This document shows, piece after piece, positions 51,320-63,300 of a stretch of DNA of 64,000 nt. Source of the stretch: Nevskia sp964451925 (lineage in GTDB: Bacteria > Pseudomonadota > Gammaproteobacteria > Nevskiales > Nevskiaceae); the NCBI GenBank assembly GCA_964451925.1, contig CAYVKA010000011.1:1-64000 (forward strand), written 5' to 3'. Every line of letters starts with the position of its first letter. The first letter of the stretch is position 1. Position numbers and translations under genes: made by a program. The notes under the pieces are model-generated. The model was given only the letters and a program-made list of their open reading frames with translations. It was not told where the DNA came from and made no database searches.

Positions 51320-54300
51320 ATGACCAAGCGACCCCCGTTACAGCCTGACCGCCGGCCGTGCTCGCTGGCGGTGCGCCTGTCCCCGCATGGCTTGCTGCGA
51401 CGTTATGCGCTGCTCAGCGGCATGGGCCTGTCAGTAATTGCCGGCGGCACCTTCCCGATAGCTGCGCAGGCGGCGCCGTTCGGTAGCGCTGCGTGGCTGT
51501 CACAGATGAACGCGGCGCGGGCCGGTGGCACCGCCGGAACTGGCGCCGCGGGTTCTTCCAGCGCCGTCTCCAGTGGCACCGCCACGGTCGGCGGCGTCAC
51601 CACCGCGCAGCAGGCGGAGCGGCAGGCACAGCATTCGATGAACGATTTGTTGAATGCCCTGAGTGCGATACGTGCGGCCCAGTTCGCGCAGTCGGTGGCC
51701 GCCCAAGCGGCCGTCAAGGGGCCGAACAACTTGGGGAAGGATCCAAACCACCCCGGGCAAATGTTGCCGGACGTGCCAGATGGTATTGGAGTCGGGGGAT
51801 TGCAGATCGCCACCGGAGCGGACGGCACACCCGTGATACAGGGCGCCGGGGCCCCGACAGCAAACGCCGGCAATACCGTTGTCACCGTCGATCAGAATGC
51901 CCCCAAGGCCATTCTCACCTGGCAAACCTTCAACGTCGGCAAAAACACCACGCTGGTATTCGACCAGAGTGCAGGCACGCAAAAGGATGGCAGCAACAGC
52001 TGGGTGGCGCTCAACCGGGTGCTCGACCCCACCGCTCACCCGGCGCAGATTCTCGGTACCATCAAGGCCCAGGGCGACGTCTATATCATTGACGGCAGCG
52101 GCATCATCTTCGGCGGTTCAAGCCAGGTCAATACCCATTCGCTGCTGGCATCCTCGATGCAGTTGTTCAGCACGGATACGGCCGCCAGCAACAGCCAGTT
52201 CCTCGGCGGCGGTCTCGCCGCCAATCTTGGTTTCACACCGGTACGGATTCTGGTCGGCGGCGCCACCCCATCACAGGACGGCAAGAGCGTAGTCACCACC
52301 GGGGATATCACCATCCAGCAGGGCGCTGCCATCAGAACCGGTGAAACCGGCTATTCGCTGATTGCGGCACCCAATGTTTACAACTACGGCAGCATTACCG
52401 CCACGGACGGCCAGGCCATCCTGGCGGCGGGCACCGAAGTCAGTCTTTCCTCCGGAGGCAACTCCTCGCAGTTGGCTCCTACGCTTACCGGGGCGTTGAG
52501 AATCAACAATCCAAACGGGGGATCCATCGATCTCACGCCGGAAGGCCACCTGATCAATGACGGCCTCATCCAGTCCCAGCGCGGCAATATCACCTTGGTC
52601 GGCTACCAAATCGATCAGGAATGTGTGCTTAAAGCCACCACCAGCGTCAGCCGTCCGGGCAGCATTACGATCAGCGCTCACGACGAAAACGCCATGGATG
52701 GCTCGGGCCCTGGACGCGGCGGGCCGTTGACGTTCGGCGCGCAGTCTGTCACGGCGATCCTGCCGGAGGAAGACGGTGCTACCACCGCCTCGTCGACCGC
52801 GGCGTCGGCTGCGTTCCAGCCGGGTAGCGCCACGTTTTCCGGCGACTCCATCACATTCCTGGGCGGCAAGGGCGGGGGCGCGTTGGTCGAAGCGCCGGGT
52901 GCGGCGCTGACCATCAGTGCAGACCTCGTCGGCAGTGCCGCTTCCCAGGCGGCTGACGATCGGGGCAAGCACGTCCAGGGTCGTGTCTACATGGCCGACG
53001 GCAGCATCATCGACGTCTCGGGCTGGGCGGACGTCGAGCTGCCTGTGGCGGACACCCTGGTCACCATCGGCCCGCTGACCGAGAACGACCTGGCCGACTC
53101 GCCTCTGCAGCGCGGCGGCTTCCTGTTCACCCAGACCGTCACCGTCGACAGCACCGTCTCCGGCACTACCGCCGGTGGCCAGAGCTGGATCGGCTCGCCC
53201 GTCATCGATGCCTCCGCCTACGTGCAGAACGTGCCGCGCAAGATCGACCAGTTGCTGGTCAACGCTGGCAGCGTCAACTTGTCCGGTTCCGAGGTCATCA
53301 CCGCCAAGTACTCGAATATCGACCTGGACGGCGGCTTCATCAACTACCTTGCTGGCATGGTCGGCGCCACCACCAACCTGCTCGGGGCCGACGGACACGT
53401 CTACAACATCGCCAATGCCGACCCGAGCATCGCCTACGTCGGCTTCGCCGGCCAGTACGTGGTCAGCAATCCGCGCTTCAACAGCACGCAGACCTATACC
53501 GATCCGGTGTTGTCCGGCGGCGTGGCGCACTACGATCCGGGCTTCATCCAGGGCGGCAACGCCGGCACCCTCAACATCGCAGTGGGTGTCAGCAGTGCCA
53601 GCGGCAATGCCGGCACCGCAATCCTCGACGGCGGCCTTAGCGCGCACGCCTATGCCGGCCGCAACCAGGTCGCCTTCGGCAGTGCGCCGGCCGGGGGCAC
53701 CCTCTCCATTGGCAAGACCAGCGCCGCCTTGAGCCCCAGCTACGTCGTCACCAATCACGGCGTGGACCTCAACCAGCTGGCGCAAGGTGCCTCCGGCTTT
53801 ACCTACAACACTCCGATTTCCTCGGATGGCAGCGATCCGACCGTGGGCACCACCAACCTGTCCTACTGGTCGCCGCTCAACGGCAACACCATTTCCACCG
53901 CAGGCTTTTCCCATGTCGCCATCAACGCTTACCAGGGCCAGATCGTGGAGGACCACGGCGCCACGCTGGCGGTGCAGCCTGCCGGCCAAGGCGCGAGCGG
54001 CAGCAGTATCAGCCTCAACGCCGCAGAGGTCACTGTCGACGGCAACCTGACCGCCCGCGCCGGCAACATCAACATTGTCACCAACGGCCTCACCAGCGGC
54101 CCGACTTTCAAGCTGAACTCCATCGGTGATGCACAGGCGCCGGGCAACATCACCATCGGCGCCGATGCCACGCTGGACGCCAGCGGCGAGTGGGTCAACG
54201 ACAGCGGCCTGGGTGCCGCGCAATTCAGCGGCAGCCAGTTCATCAACGGCGGCAGCATCAGCCTGATGGCCGCGCAATCCTCCTCGATTGCCGCGAGCGG

Positions 54301-57300
54301 AGTCGGCCATCAGACCGTCGCCATCGACACTACGGGCTCCGTCACGGTCAATGGCACGCTGGACGTCTCCAGCGGCGGCTATGTCCAGTCCAACGGCAAG
54401 CTGCTGATGCAGAACGGCGTGCCGGTGGGGCAGGGCGGCAGTATCACCCTGGAAACCTATGCGCTGGGCTCGGGAGGTTACTTCAACGGTTTGGGAGGTC
54501 TCGTTCTCCCCGCCGCCCAGCCGGTCGGAGGCCAGGTGCAGCTGGCGGGTGCAACGCTGCGCAGCGCCGGCTTTTCCGGCGGCGGGACGCTGACCATCCA
54601 GGCGCCCGGCTTCCAGATCGTCCCCGCCGGCACGGTTGTGTCGATCAACGGCGTGCCGCAGACGGTCAATGGGCCGGTGACCGATCCGGTCAGCGGTACG
54701 CTGTATCTCCCGTCCGGCTATTTCCAGCAGGGTTTCGGTGGCTATGTGCTCAACGCCGAGTACGATGCCACCATTGCCGCGGGCACCGCGGCCAAGAACC
54801 AGGTCATCCTGAGCCAGCAGAATCTGATCCCCGATTACCCGGCACTGCTGCATGCGCCCACCGGCACGCGGCTGGTCGGCAGCGGACTCACCACCGCGGG
54901 CCGTTTACCCGACTACCTGCGTCAGCCCGCCGCCAGCCTGACTCTTACCGCCGGAGATTACTACAACTGGAAAGGCGCGGGATCGCTGCCGCTCTATCCG
55001 AAGGTGACCGGCACTGTGCTGCTGGAGAGCAACGCCGAGATCGACGCGGACGCCGGGGCCAGCATCACGCTGGGCTCCGCCAACCAGGTGGCGGTGCTGG
55101 GCGGCATCGTTGCCCATGGCGGCCACATCCTGCTGAGCGGCGCTGACGCGACCAGCATCGAATCCACTGGAATCCAATTGCCCAACACCATTCCCGGGCA
55201 GTCCGTGGTGCTCGGGCAGAACGCCGTGCTGGACGTTTCCGGCACTGCGCTTACCAACCCCTATGCCACACCGGTCGTGATCGACGGCCAAAGAGTCATG
55301 CCGCAGACCGGCAAGGTGCTGGCTGGCGGTTCGGTGTCGATCGACAGCGAGAACATTCTGGCCATGCCCGGCGCCGTGATCGATGTCAGCGGCGCATCGC
55401 GTGACGGCGTCAACGGTTTCGATCTGCTGCAAGCCAGCGGCGGCTACGCCAGGCAGGATGTGTGGAGCGACGCCGGCCAGATTACGCTGGCTGCCGCCTC
55501 CAACCTCTATTTCGGCGGCACCATCAACGCCAAAGCCGGTGCGGCGGCGGACGGCAGCGCCAGCGGGCAGGGTGGCAGCCTCACACTGCTCGCCCTCAAT
55601 GGTACCGGTAACAGCAGTGCGACCGGCATCACTAGCCTGGTACCGGATGGCACCGCCAGCGCGGTGATCTTGCGAGGCGGCAACCCGCTGCCGTGGAGCG
55701 GAAGCTTTAAAGTCGGCGCGACACCTGGCTTCCCCGGCAGCATGACGGCCGGCACCCTGGATTTCTGGACTGGCAGCCTTGGAGATTCCGGTATCTCGAG
55801 CCTGGCCATAAGGGCGCAGAGCACCGTAAACCCAGCCGGGCCCGTCCCTGGCCCCCTGACCATCGGCTTCGCCGGCAATGTCAACATTTCCCTGGCACAG
55901 TCCTTCAGCGCCGATGCCAGCAATTTCATCGCCCTGGCTGCGGGTGCCTATACCGTGCCCGTGCTCGCGGACGCCGCCAGGCAGAGCAACGACGTCGGGG
56001 GCAGCATCATCGACATTGCTGCGCCCTACGTCAGCCTGAGCGGTTACGACTATACGCAGAACGGCAACCTCACCCCGCCCCAGCCGATCCTGGGCAACGC
56101 CACGCTCAACATCGGCTCGGCCGCTCACAACACGGTCCAGTTCATCGACCTCGGCGGCGCTTTCGCCCTTGAAAATTTCCACGACGCGCATTTCTACAGC
56201 AACGGCGCAATCCGCTTTGTCACGCCCGAAAACTACGACTTCAACGGCGCGGGCATCACGCCGCAGCGCGGCGCAATGTATACCGCCGGCAACCTCACAT
56301 TCACCGCCTCCGAGCTGTATCCGGCCAGCGGCAACATCTTCCTGATCGACGCCGTGGGGCCCACCGATCCGGTGAGCCAGATGCCGCTGGCCACCACAGT
56401 GACGATCAATGGCAACGGCCAGCAGGCCGGGGTGCCGCTGTCCGCCGGCGGCAGCCTGTTGATCGACGCTACAGGCATTGTCCAGTCGGGCACCATCTGG
56501 GCACCTTCCGGCAACATCGTGCTGGGCGTGGGCAATCCGAACGACAGCGCCACCAACGCCCTGTTCAACCCGATCAGTTCGGGCGCGGCACAGGCGGACA
56601 ATCCGATGCCGCTGGTGGCCACCCAGAACGTCTGGCTGGGCAGCAACAGCATCACTTCGGTGTCGCTGCACAACAGCGTGGTTCCCTACGGCGTCACCGT
56701 GGACGGCAAGCAGTGGCAATACAACGCCTCGGCCACCGGCAACACCACTCAGGCTGATCTCACCGCCCCACCGTCGAAGCTGATCGAAGTCAACGGCGCC
56801 AAGGTCTCGCTGGATGGCGGCGCCGTCGTGGACCTGTCCGGCGGTGGCGAGCTGCAGGCCGCGGAATGGGTGCCTGGCGTGGGCGGCACGCGCAACGTGC
56901 TGGCGCAGTACAGCACCAGCTACGCCAACAACGCTCAGGGCAGTACCGTGCCGCTATACACCGACAGACGCCCCGTCTACGCGGTAATTCCAGGCTACAC
57001 CACGGTGGCTCCGTACGATCCGGTATTCTCCCAGACGCTGCAGCCGGGTGGCAGCGGCAGCCTCGCCGCGGGCCAGGCCGCGCCCGGCAGCCTGGTGGGC
57101 CAGGCGGTTTACCTGTCCGGCGCGCCCGGCTTGGCGGCCGGAATCTATACCCTGCTGCCGGCCCAGTACGCCACTCTGCCGGGCGCGTTCCGCGTGGTGC
57201 AGAACAGCGGCACCCTCGACTCCCTGCCCGCTGGCAACGCCGTGCTCCCGGACGGCACGGCTATCGTCGCCGGCTACTTCGTCAACCTGCTGGACGGTTC

Positions 57301-60300
57301 GCGTCAGGCGCGCAGCACCAGCTTTCAAGTGCAGTCGGCCAGCACCTGGGGTCAATACTCCCAGTACACCAAAACCACGGCCGACAGCTTCTTCTCCAAG
57401 CTCGCCGCGCAGGCCGGCACGGTCACGCCGCAGCTGCCGATGGACGCCGGGCAGCTGATCCTCGGCGCCTCCGCCGATCTGAAGCTGGGCGACTCCAGCC
57501 CGGCCAGAGGTGCCCCGGTAACCCCGCCGACTTTGCTTACCAGCGCGGTCAACGGCGGCGCCGCGGCGCTGATCGACATCGCCTCACAGGACATCCAGAT
57601 CCTCGGCAGCAACGAAGCGCCCATCGCCGGCTACCTGGAACTGAATGCTGGTGAACTGGACAAGCTCGGCGCCGGCAGCCTGCTCATCGGCGGCACCCGC
57701 CGGCAGACCGGCAGCGGTGTGACCATCACCGCGCTGGCTGACAGCGTAGTCGTGTCCACCGATTCCAACACCCCCCTGCAGGCGCCCGAAATCCTGCTGG
57801 TCACAAAAACCGATCCGACCAAGGCGGATCCCGGCTCCGCCAATGGCTTGCGCGTCGACAGCGGCAGCGTTGTCACCGCCACCGGCTCTTTCCTGGCCGG
57901 CGCCGACGAGCCGATCACCATCGGCCAACTGGCCCAGGCCGCCGTCCTCAGCGGCGATGGCAGCATCATCGTCCCGGCGGTGAACGCGGTCAGCGGCGAT
58001 GGCGCCCTGCTGCGCGTCTCCAACGGCGCACCGGTCAGCCTGAACCGCGTCAACCTGCCGGCACAGGGCGCCGCGCTGGGGCTGCTCACGGTACAGGCCG
58101 GCGCCAGGATCAGCGCCGACGACCCGCACAGCGGCTCGCTGCTGCTGGATTCCACCGGCGCCACCGCGGCGGATCCAGGCGCGGTCCTTTCCGCCAACAC
58201 CATTGCCGCCGACGCCGGCTCGATCGTCTTCGCGCCGGGTGCAGGCGTGTCGGCTAGCGGCAGCCTCGTCCTGGGCCAGAACACGCTGACGCAGTTCGCC
58301 AACGCGCAGCAGATTGTGCTGCGCAGCTACAACAACATCGACTTCGAAGGCGCAGTCAATGTCAATATCGGCAAGGGCAGCCTGACGCTCAGCGCCGGCG
58401 GCTTCACCACCGGCCAGTACGGCACGGCGCCCGGCGAGGTGGACCTCAGCGCGCCGTCCGGCACACTCACGCTTGGCAACGCCCTCAATGCGCCCAAACT
58501 GGTCTCGGCCTCTTCCAGCCAGGGCCCCGTGCTGAATCTCAGCGCCAGCGAAATCGACTTTGGCACGTCGGCCGGCACCGGCAGCGTCGCCTTCGCCGGC
58601 TTCAGCAGCCTCACGGCCACGGCCAAGGCGCCCCAGGGGGGAGCGGCGAACGGCCCCGGCGCCGGCATCGTCGGCCAGGGCAACGGCATCTTCGATTTCG
58701 GCGCCATGCCGGTGGCGCTGAGCGCGCCGGTGATTCTCGCCGGCGGCGATTCCGCCATCACCCTGACCACCACGGGCGCGATCACCACGTCGTCCCCGGC
58801 CGATGGCGGCGCCGTGCTGGCCGCCGCGTCCAGCGCCCTGGGCGGCGCCCTGACGCTGAAGGGCGGCAGCATCAGCGACGGTGGCCTGATCTCCGCGCCC
58901 GCCGGCAACATCACGCTGGACGCCACCGCCGGCAACCTGGTGGTGAGCGGCACAGTCAGCGTGGCGGGCGTGCCCAAGCAGTTCTTCGATATCACCGAAT
59001 ACGCTCCCGGGGGCAACATCCTGCTCGCCGCCGACAGTGGCAACCTGAGCCTGCAGTCGGGTGCCACGCTGGATTTCTCCGCCAACGCCGGTGGCGGCAA
59101 TGCTGGCAGCCTCAGCGTCTCGGCGCCGAGCGGTAGCGTGCTGCTGCAAGGCAAGCTCGTCGGCGGCGCCGCCAAGGGGCAGGGCGGCTCTTTCAGCCTG
59201 GACAGTTCCAGCGGCCTGGCAGCGAGCGGAGCGGGCAGCCTCGACGCCCTGGCCGACGCCCTGGGCAGTGGCGGTGTCAACCACGACATCAGCGTCGTCA
59301 CCCAGAGCGGCAACCTGCAGCTGTCGAGCGGGCACAGCCTGACGGCGCAAATTGTTGCGCTGACTGCAAACGCATCCAGCGCGCAGGCCGACCCGAGCAA
59401 CGGCAATGTCGTCATCGGCGGCACTATCGACGCCGACGGCGCGGCGGGCGGCGAGATCGACCTTTACGGCCGCAGCGGCGTCGAACTGCAAGGGACCAGC
59501 GAGCTCAGCGCCGCTTCCACCGGCACTGCACAGCGCGGCGGCAAGATCAATCTCGGCACCTCGGCCGTCTATGACAACAACTCGTCCGTCAACGGCCAGT
59601 ACGGCTACGAGAACTTCGGCGCCGCCGATTCCGGCAGCATCCTGATCGATGCCGGCGCCAGCATCAACCTCGCGGCCGGCCCCGTCGATCCGCAGAACCC
59701 GAACGGCAAGCCGGCCGACGGCACGCTCAACATCCGCGCGCCGCTGCTGGCCAATGGCGACATCAATCTCGTCATCGACTCTGCCGCCGTCATCACCGGG
59801 GCGAACGGCACGCCGGGGGCCGTGAACGTCGAAGCCTATGCCGTGTGGAGCACGGCGGACACGGGCAGCAGCGGCCCCAAGCACTTCGACGGGATCATCG
59901 ACCCCGCCGGCTGGTACCAGAAAGCGACCAGCGGTAGCGCTGCCGGCTTGAACATGGTTTTAGGGACCTGGACTGACCAGGACGGCAACGTGGTAAGCGC
60001 CGCCACCGCCAGCGCCGACCCCAGCAAGTACTACTTCACGCCCACCCAGCCGAACGCCGACCACGCCGGCTTCTACCAGACCACCCTGGCCGGCTTCGTG
60101 CAGAACCCCGGCTTCGCCGGCGCGAACTTCAGCCGGCTTGCCGGCAGCGCAAACCGCAACCTGAAGGTCCGTCCCGGCATCGAGCTCGACAATCCGGTCA
60201 GCGCCAACATCAACAATGGCGATATCACCATCGCCACCAACTGGAACCTGGGCGCCTGCTCACCCTGCGGCGGCGCCGGTGCACAGTACTCATACCGCTA

Positions 60301-63300
60301 CAGCTACCAGGGGCAGCAACTGGCGCCGGTGCTCACTGTCCGCGCCGGAAAGAACATCCAGGTCCAGGCCAGCCTCAGCGACGGCTTCATGCAGGCCAGC
60401 GCCGGCCCGGTGCTGACCTATTCGCCCTACACCTTCAGCGCGGCCAGCACGGCCTACGGCGGCGTGGTGCTGCTCAGCGGCAGCGGCAACGTCACCCTCA
60501 AGAACGGCATGGTCGTGATGCCGGACGGCGTCTACTACGACCCGCTCACCGCACCCCTCGGCAACCAGCCCATCGCCTACTACCAGGACTATTTCCCACT
60601 TGCCGGTAGCGGCAGCACCGGCAACTACGTCGGCACCTTCAATCAGTGGCAGAACCTGGCCCAGGCGCTGAACCGGAAGTACACGGTGTCTCCGGCCACG
60701 GTGGGCGGCGGCGCGCCCAGTCTGGCGGCGTATGGAGACTATGCCAGCTATGCGGCGGATTACCAGAAGTGGCTCGGCGCGACTTATCCGACTTCGGCGT
60801 CGCTGAGCTCGACGCCCCCGCCGCCGCAGGTTTCGGCCGACCTCAGCCAATACGGCGCTTACCTCGCGCTGTGGAGCCAGTATTCCTCCCGCCTGACCAC
60901 GCTCGACGGGGCGCCGTTTTTCAACAAGGGCGCCGCGGCCTACATTTTCCCGCCGCTGCCGCCGCCGATCAGCGCCGGTGCGGTCAGCATCGATCCCACG
61001 CTCGCCGGCGGCAATGCTCCTTCCAACATGCCCAGCCTGCAGAACCTGGCGCCGCTGGCTTACGCCACGCTGGCCGGAGGCGACAGCTCCTCCTACCGCC
61101 TGGTCGCCGGCGCCGCGCCGGTCAGCGCCGACCCACTGGCCCTGCAGGCCAGCGGCGGCGGCAGCGTGGTCATGAGCGGTTACCGCGCCGTCACCGATGA
61201 AGTCGTGGTGAACAACAACGGCGTGCAGCAGAGCCGGGTGCTGGTGTTCCCCACGGTCGTCCGCACCGGCAACGGCTTCATCGACATCGCCGCCAGCCAG
61301 GATTTCGCCCTCTCGGACCAGCCCCAGACCACGCCGGCGCCGGGCGCGGTTTATACCGCCGGCGTGCCGGTGCCGGGGACCAGCGCCGCGCCGGGCGTGC
61401 CGGGATTGTTCGTTAACAATGGCAATCAGAACAGCTATAGCGGCCCCGAAATCCTGCTGGGCAACGCGGTCAACCCCACCGGCGCGGGGGATATTTCCAT
61501 CCACGCCCAGGGCAACATTGTCGGCGTCGAGAACGTGGTGGATGCCAGCGGGGCGATCACCGGCATCAAGAACAATGCCATCGGTCAGTACTGGTGGCCG
61601 TGGATGGAGAGCACTGACAGCGCCAACGCCTCCTCCATCAACTTCAGTGCCTTCGACCAGGGCATCCTCAGCGTCGGCGGCAACGTCGCGGTGAGCGCGG
61701 GCGGCGACATCCGCGACCTCGCGGTATCCTTGCCTACGACCTGGAACACCGGCATCGACGCCAGCGGCCATCCGGTCGGTGGCGGCGGCAACCTCAACGT
61801 CAACGCCGGCGGCAGCATCTACAGCGGCGACTACTTCGTCGCCAAGGGCGGCGGCAGCATCACGGCGGGCGGGCAGATCGCTCCGGACCTGTCGCTGTCG
61901 ACAGCGAATACCGCCATTCCCGGGCAGGTGCTGACCTCGCCGGTTTCCACCCTGCTGGGTCTGCAGGATACGGCGTTGCAGGTCAATGCACGCCAGGGGG
62001 TCAACCTGGGCGGAGTCTACAATCCTTCCTATATCGCGGATACCGCCGCTATCGGTGTTCAGTCTGTAGCGGATTCGCAAAGTTACAGTGCCAGTTCCGT
62101 GCTCAAGGTGACGTCGACTTCGGGCAGCGTGCTGTTCGATACGTTGACGGTGCCTACCGCATTGCTTAGCTACGGCAGCACCAATTTCCGAGCCGGCGCT
62201 CTCACGCTGCTGCCCGCCACGCTGGACCTCACCGCCCTCGGCGGCGGCATCTCGGTGCAGGGTCCGGGCGGACTGTTCCCATCGCCTACCGGGCAACTTG
62301 CGCTGATCGCCGCGCAGTCGATCAGCCTCTACAACAACGTTTTCGGCGTGGGTGGCGCGTTCGGCCTGATCGACACCCCGCCTTCGGCCATGCCCTCGCC
62401 TTTGAATCCGCATGGAAGCGATGGCGCATCGTTCACGCCTGACCCCACCGACAATCAAAATTCCTACCTGAATCACCCATCGACGCCGCTGCACGCCAGC
62501 GATCCGCAGCCGGCACTGATCTACAGTCTGAACGGCAGCATCGTCGACGGCGCCATCAGCCCCAGCGGCTACTACTACGAGGAGATGGTGGTCGCCGCGG
62601 ACAAGCCGGCGCAGGTCTACGCCGGGCAGGACATCGTCAATTTGAGCTTCATCGGCCAGAACCTGCGCGACTCGGATGTGACGCGCATCGTCGCCGGGCA
62701 TGACCTCTACGATACTGCGGTCATCCTGGGCCCAAAGAGCTTCGGAGCGCCGTACAACGCCACCAGTCGCATCCCCGCGCTGCTGCTCGCCGGCCCCGGC
62801 AGCTTCGACGTAGAAGCCGGCCGCGATATCGGGCCGCTGATCAGCCAGACCCAGGCGCTGGAAACGGGGGTGGGTTACAACGCAATTCTCGGCAACACCA
62901 AAGGCGGAGGCGGCCCGCAAGACAATCTCACCGGCATCGAAACCGTCGGCAACCTGTTCAACCCCTACCTGCCGCGGCAGGGTGCGGGCATCGACGTGCT
63001 GTTCGGCGTCGGCCCCAGCCTGGACAGCCAGTTCAACCTCAAGGTCGGCGACTTCATCAGCCGCTACATCGGCCTGGCGGCGAACACCGCCCCCGGCGTG
63101 CCGGCCATCGCCGGCATCCCGGACTACAGCGCCGCCCTCGTCGCCTTCATGGACCAGTACCAGCAGGGCCTGGCGGTGGACACCGGCTACGTCAAGACCG
63201 GCCAGCCGCCGGTCAACCTCACGCCGGCCCAGGCCTGGGCCGCGTTCCAGGCGCTGCCGGGCTATGTGCGGCAGCAGTTCGTCGAGCAGGTGTTCAGCGA

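Noticed and set aside
52271..56719. Long open frames antisense to the giant TpsA gene
   Set aside because: All are shadows; the plus-strand frame reads as continuous beta-helix repeats with a signal peptide and TPS domain.
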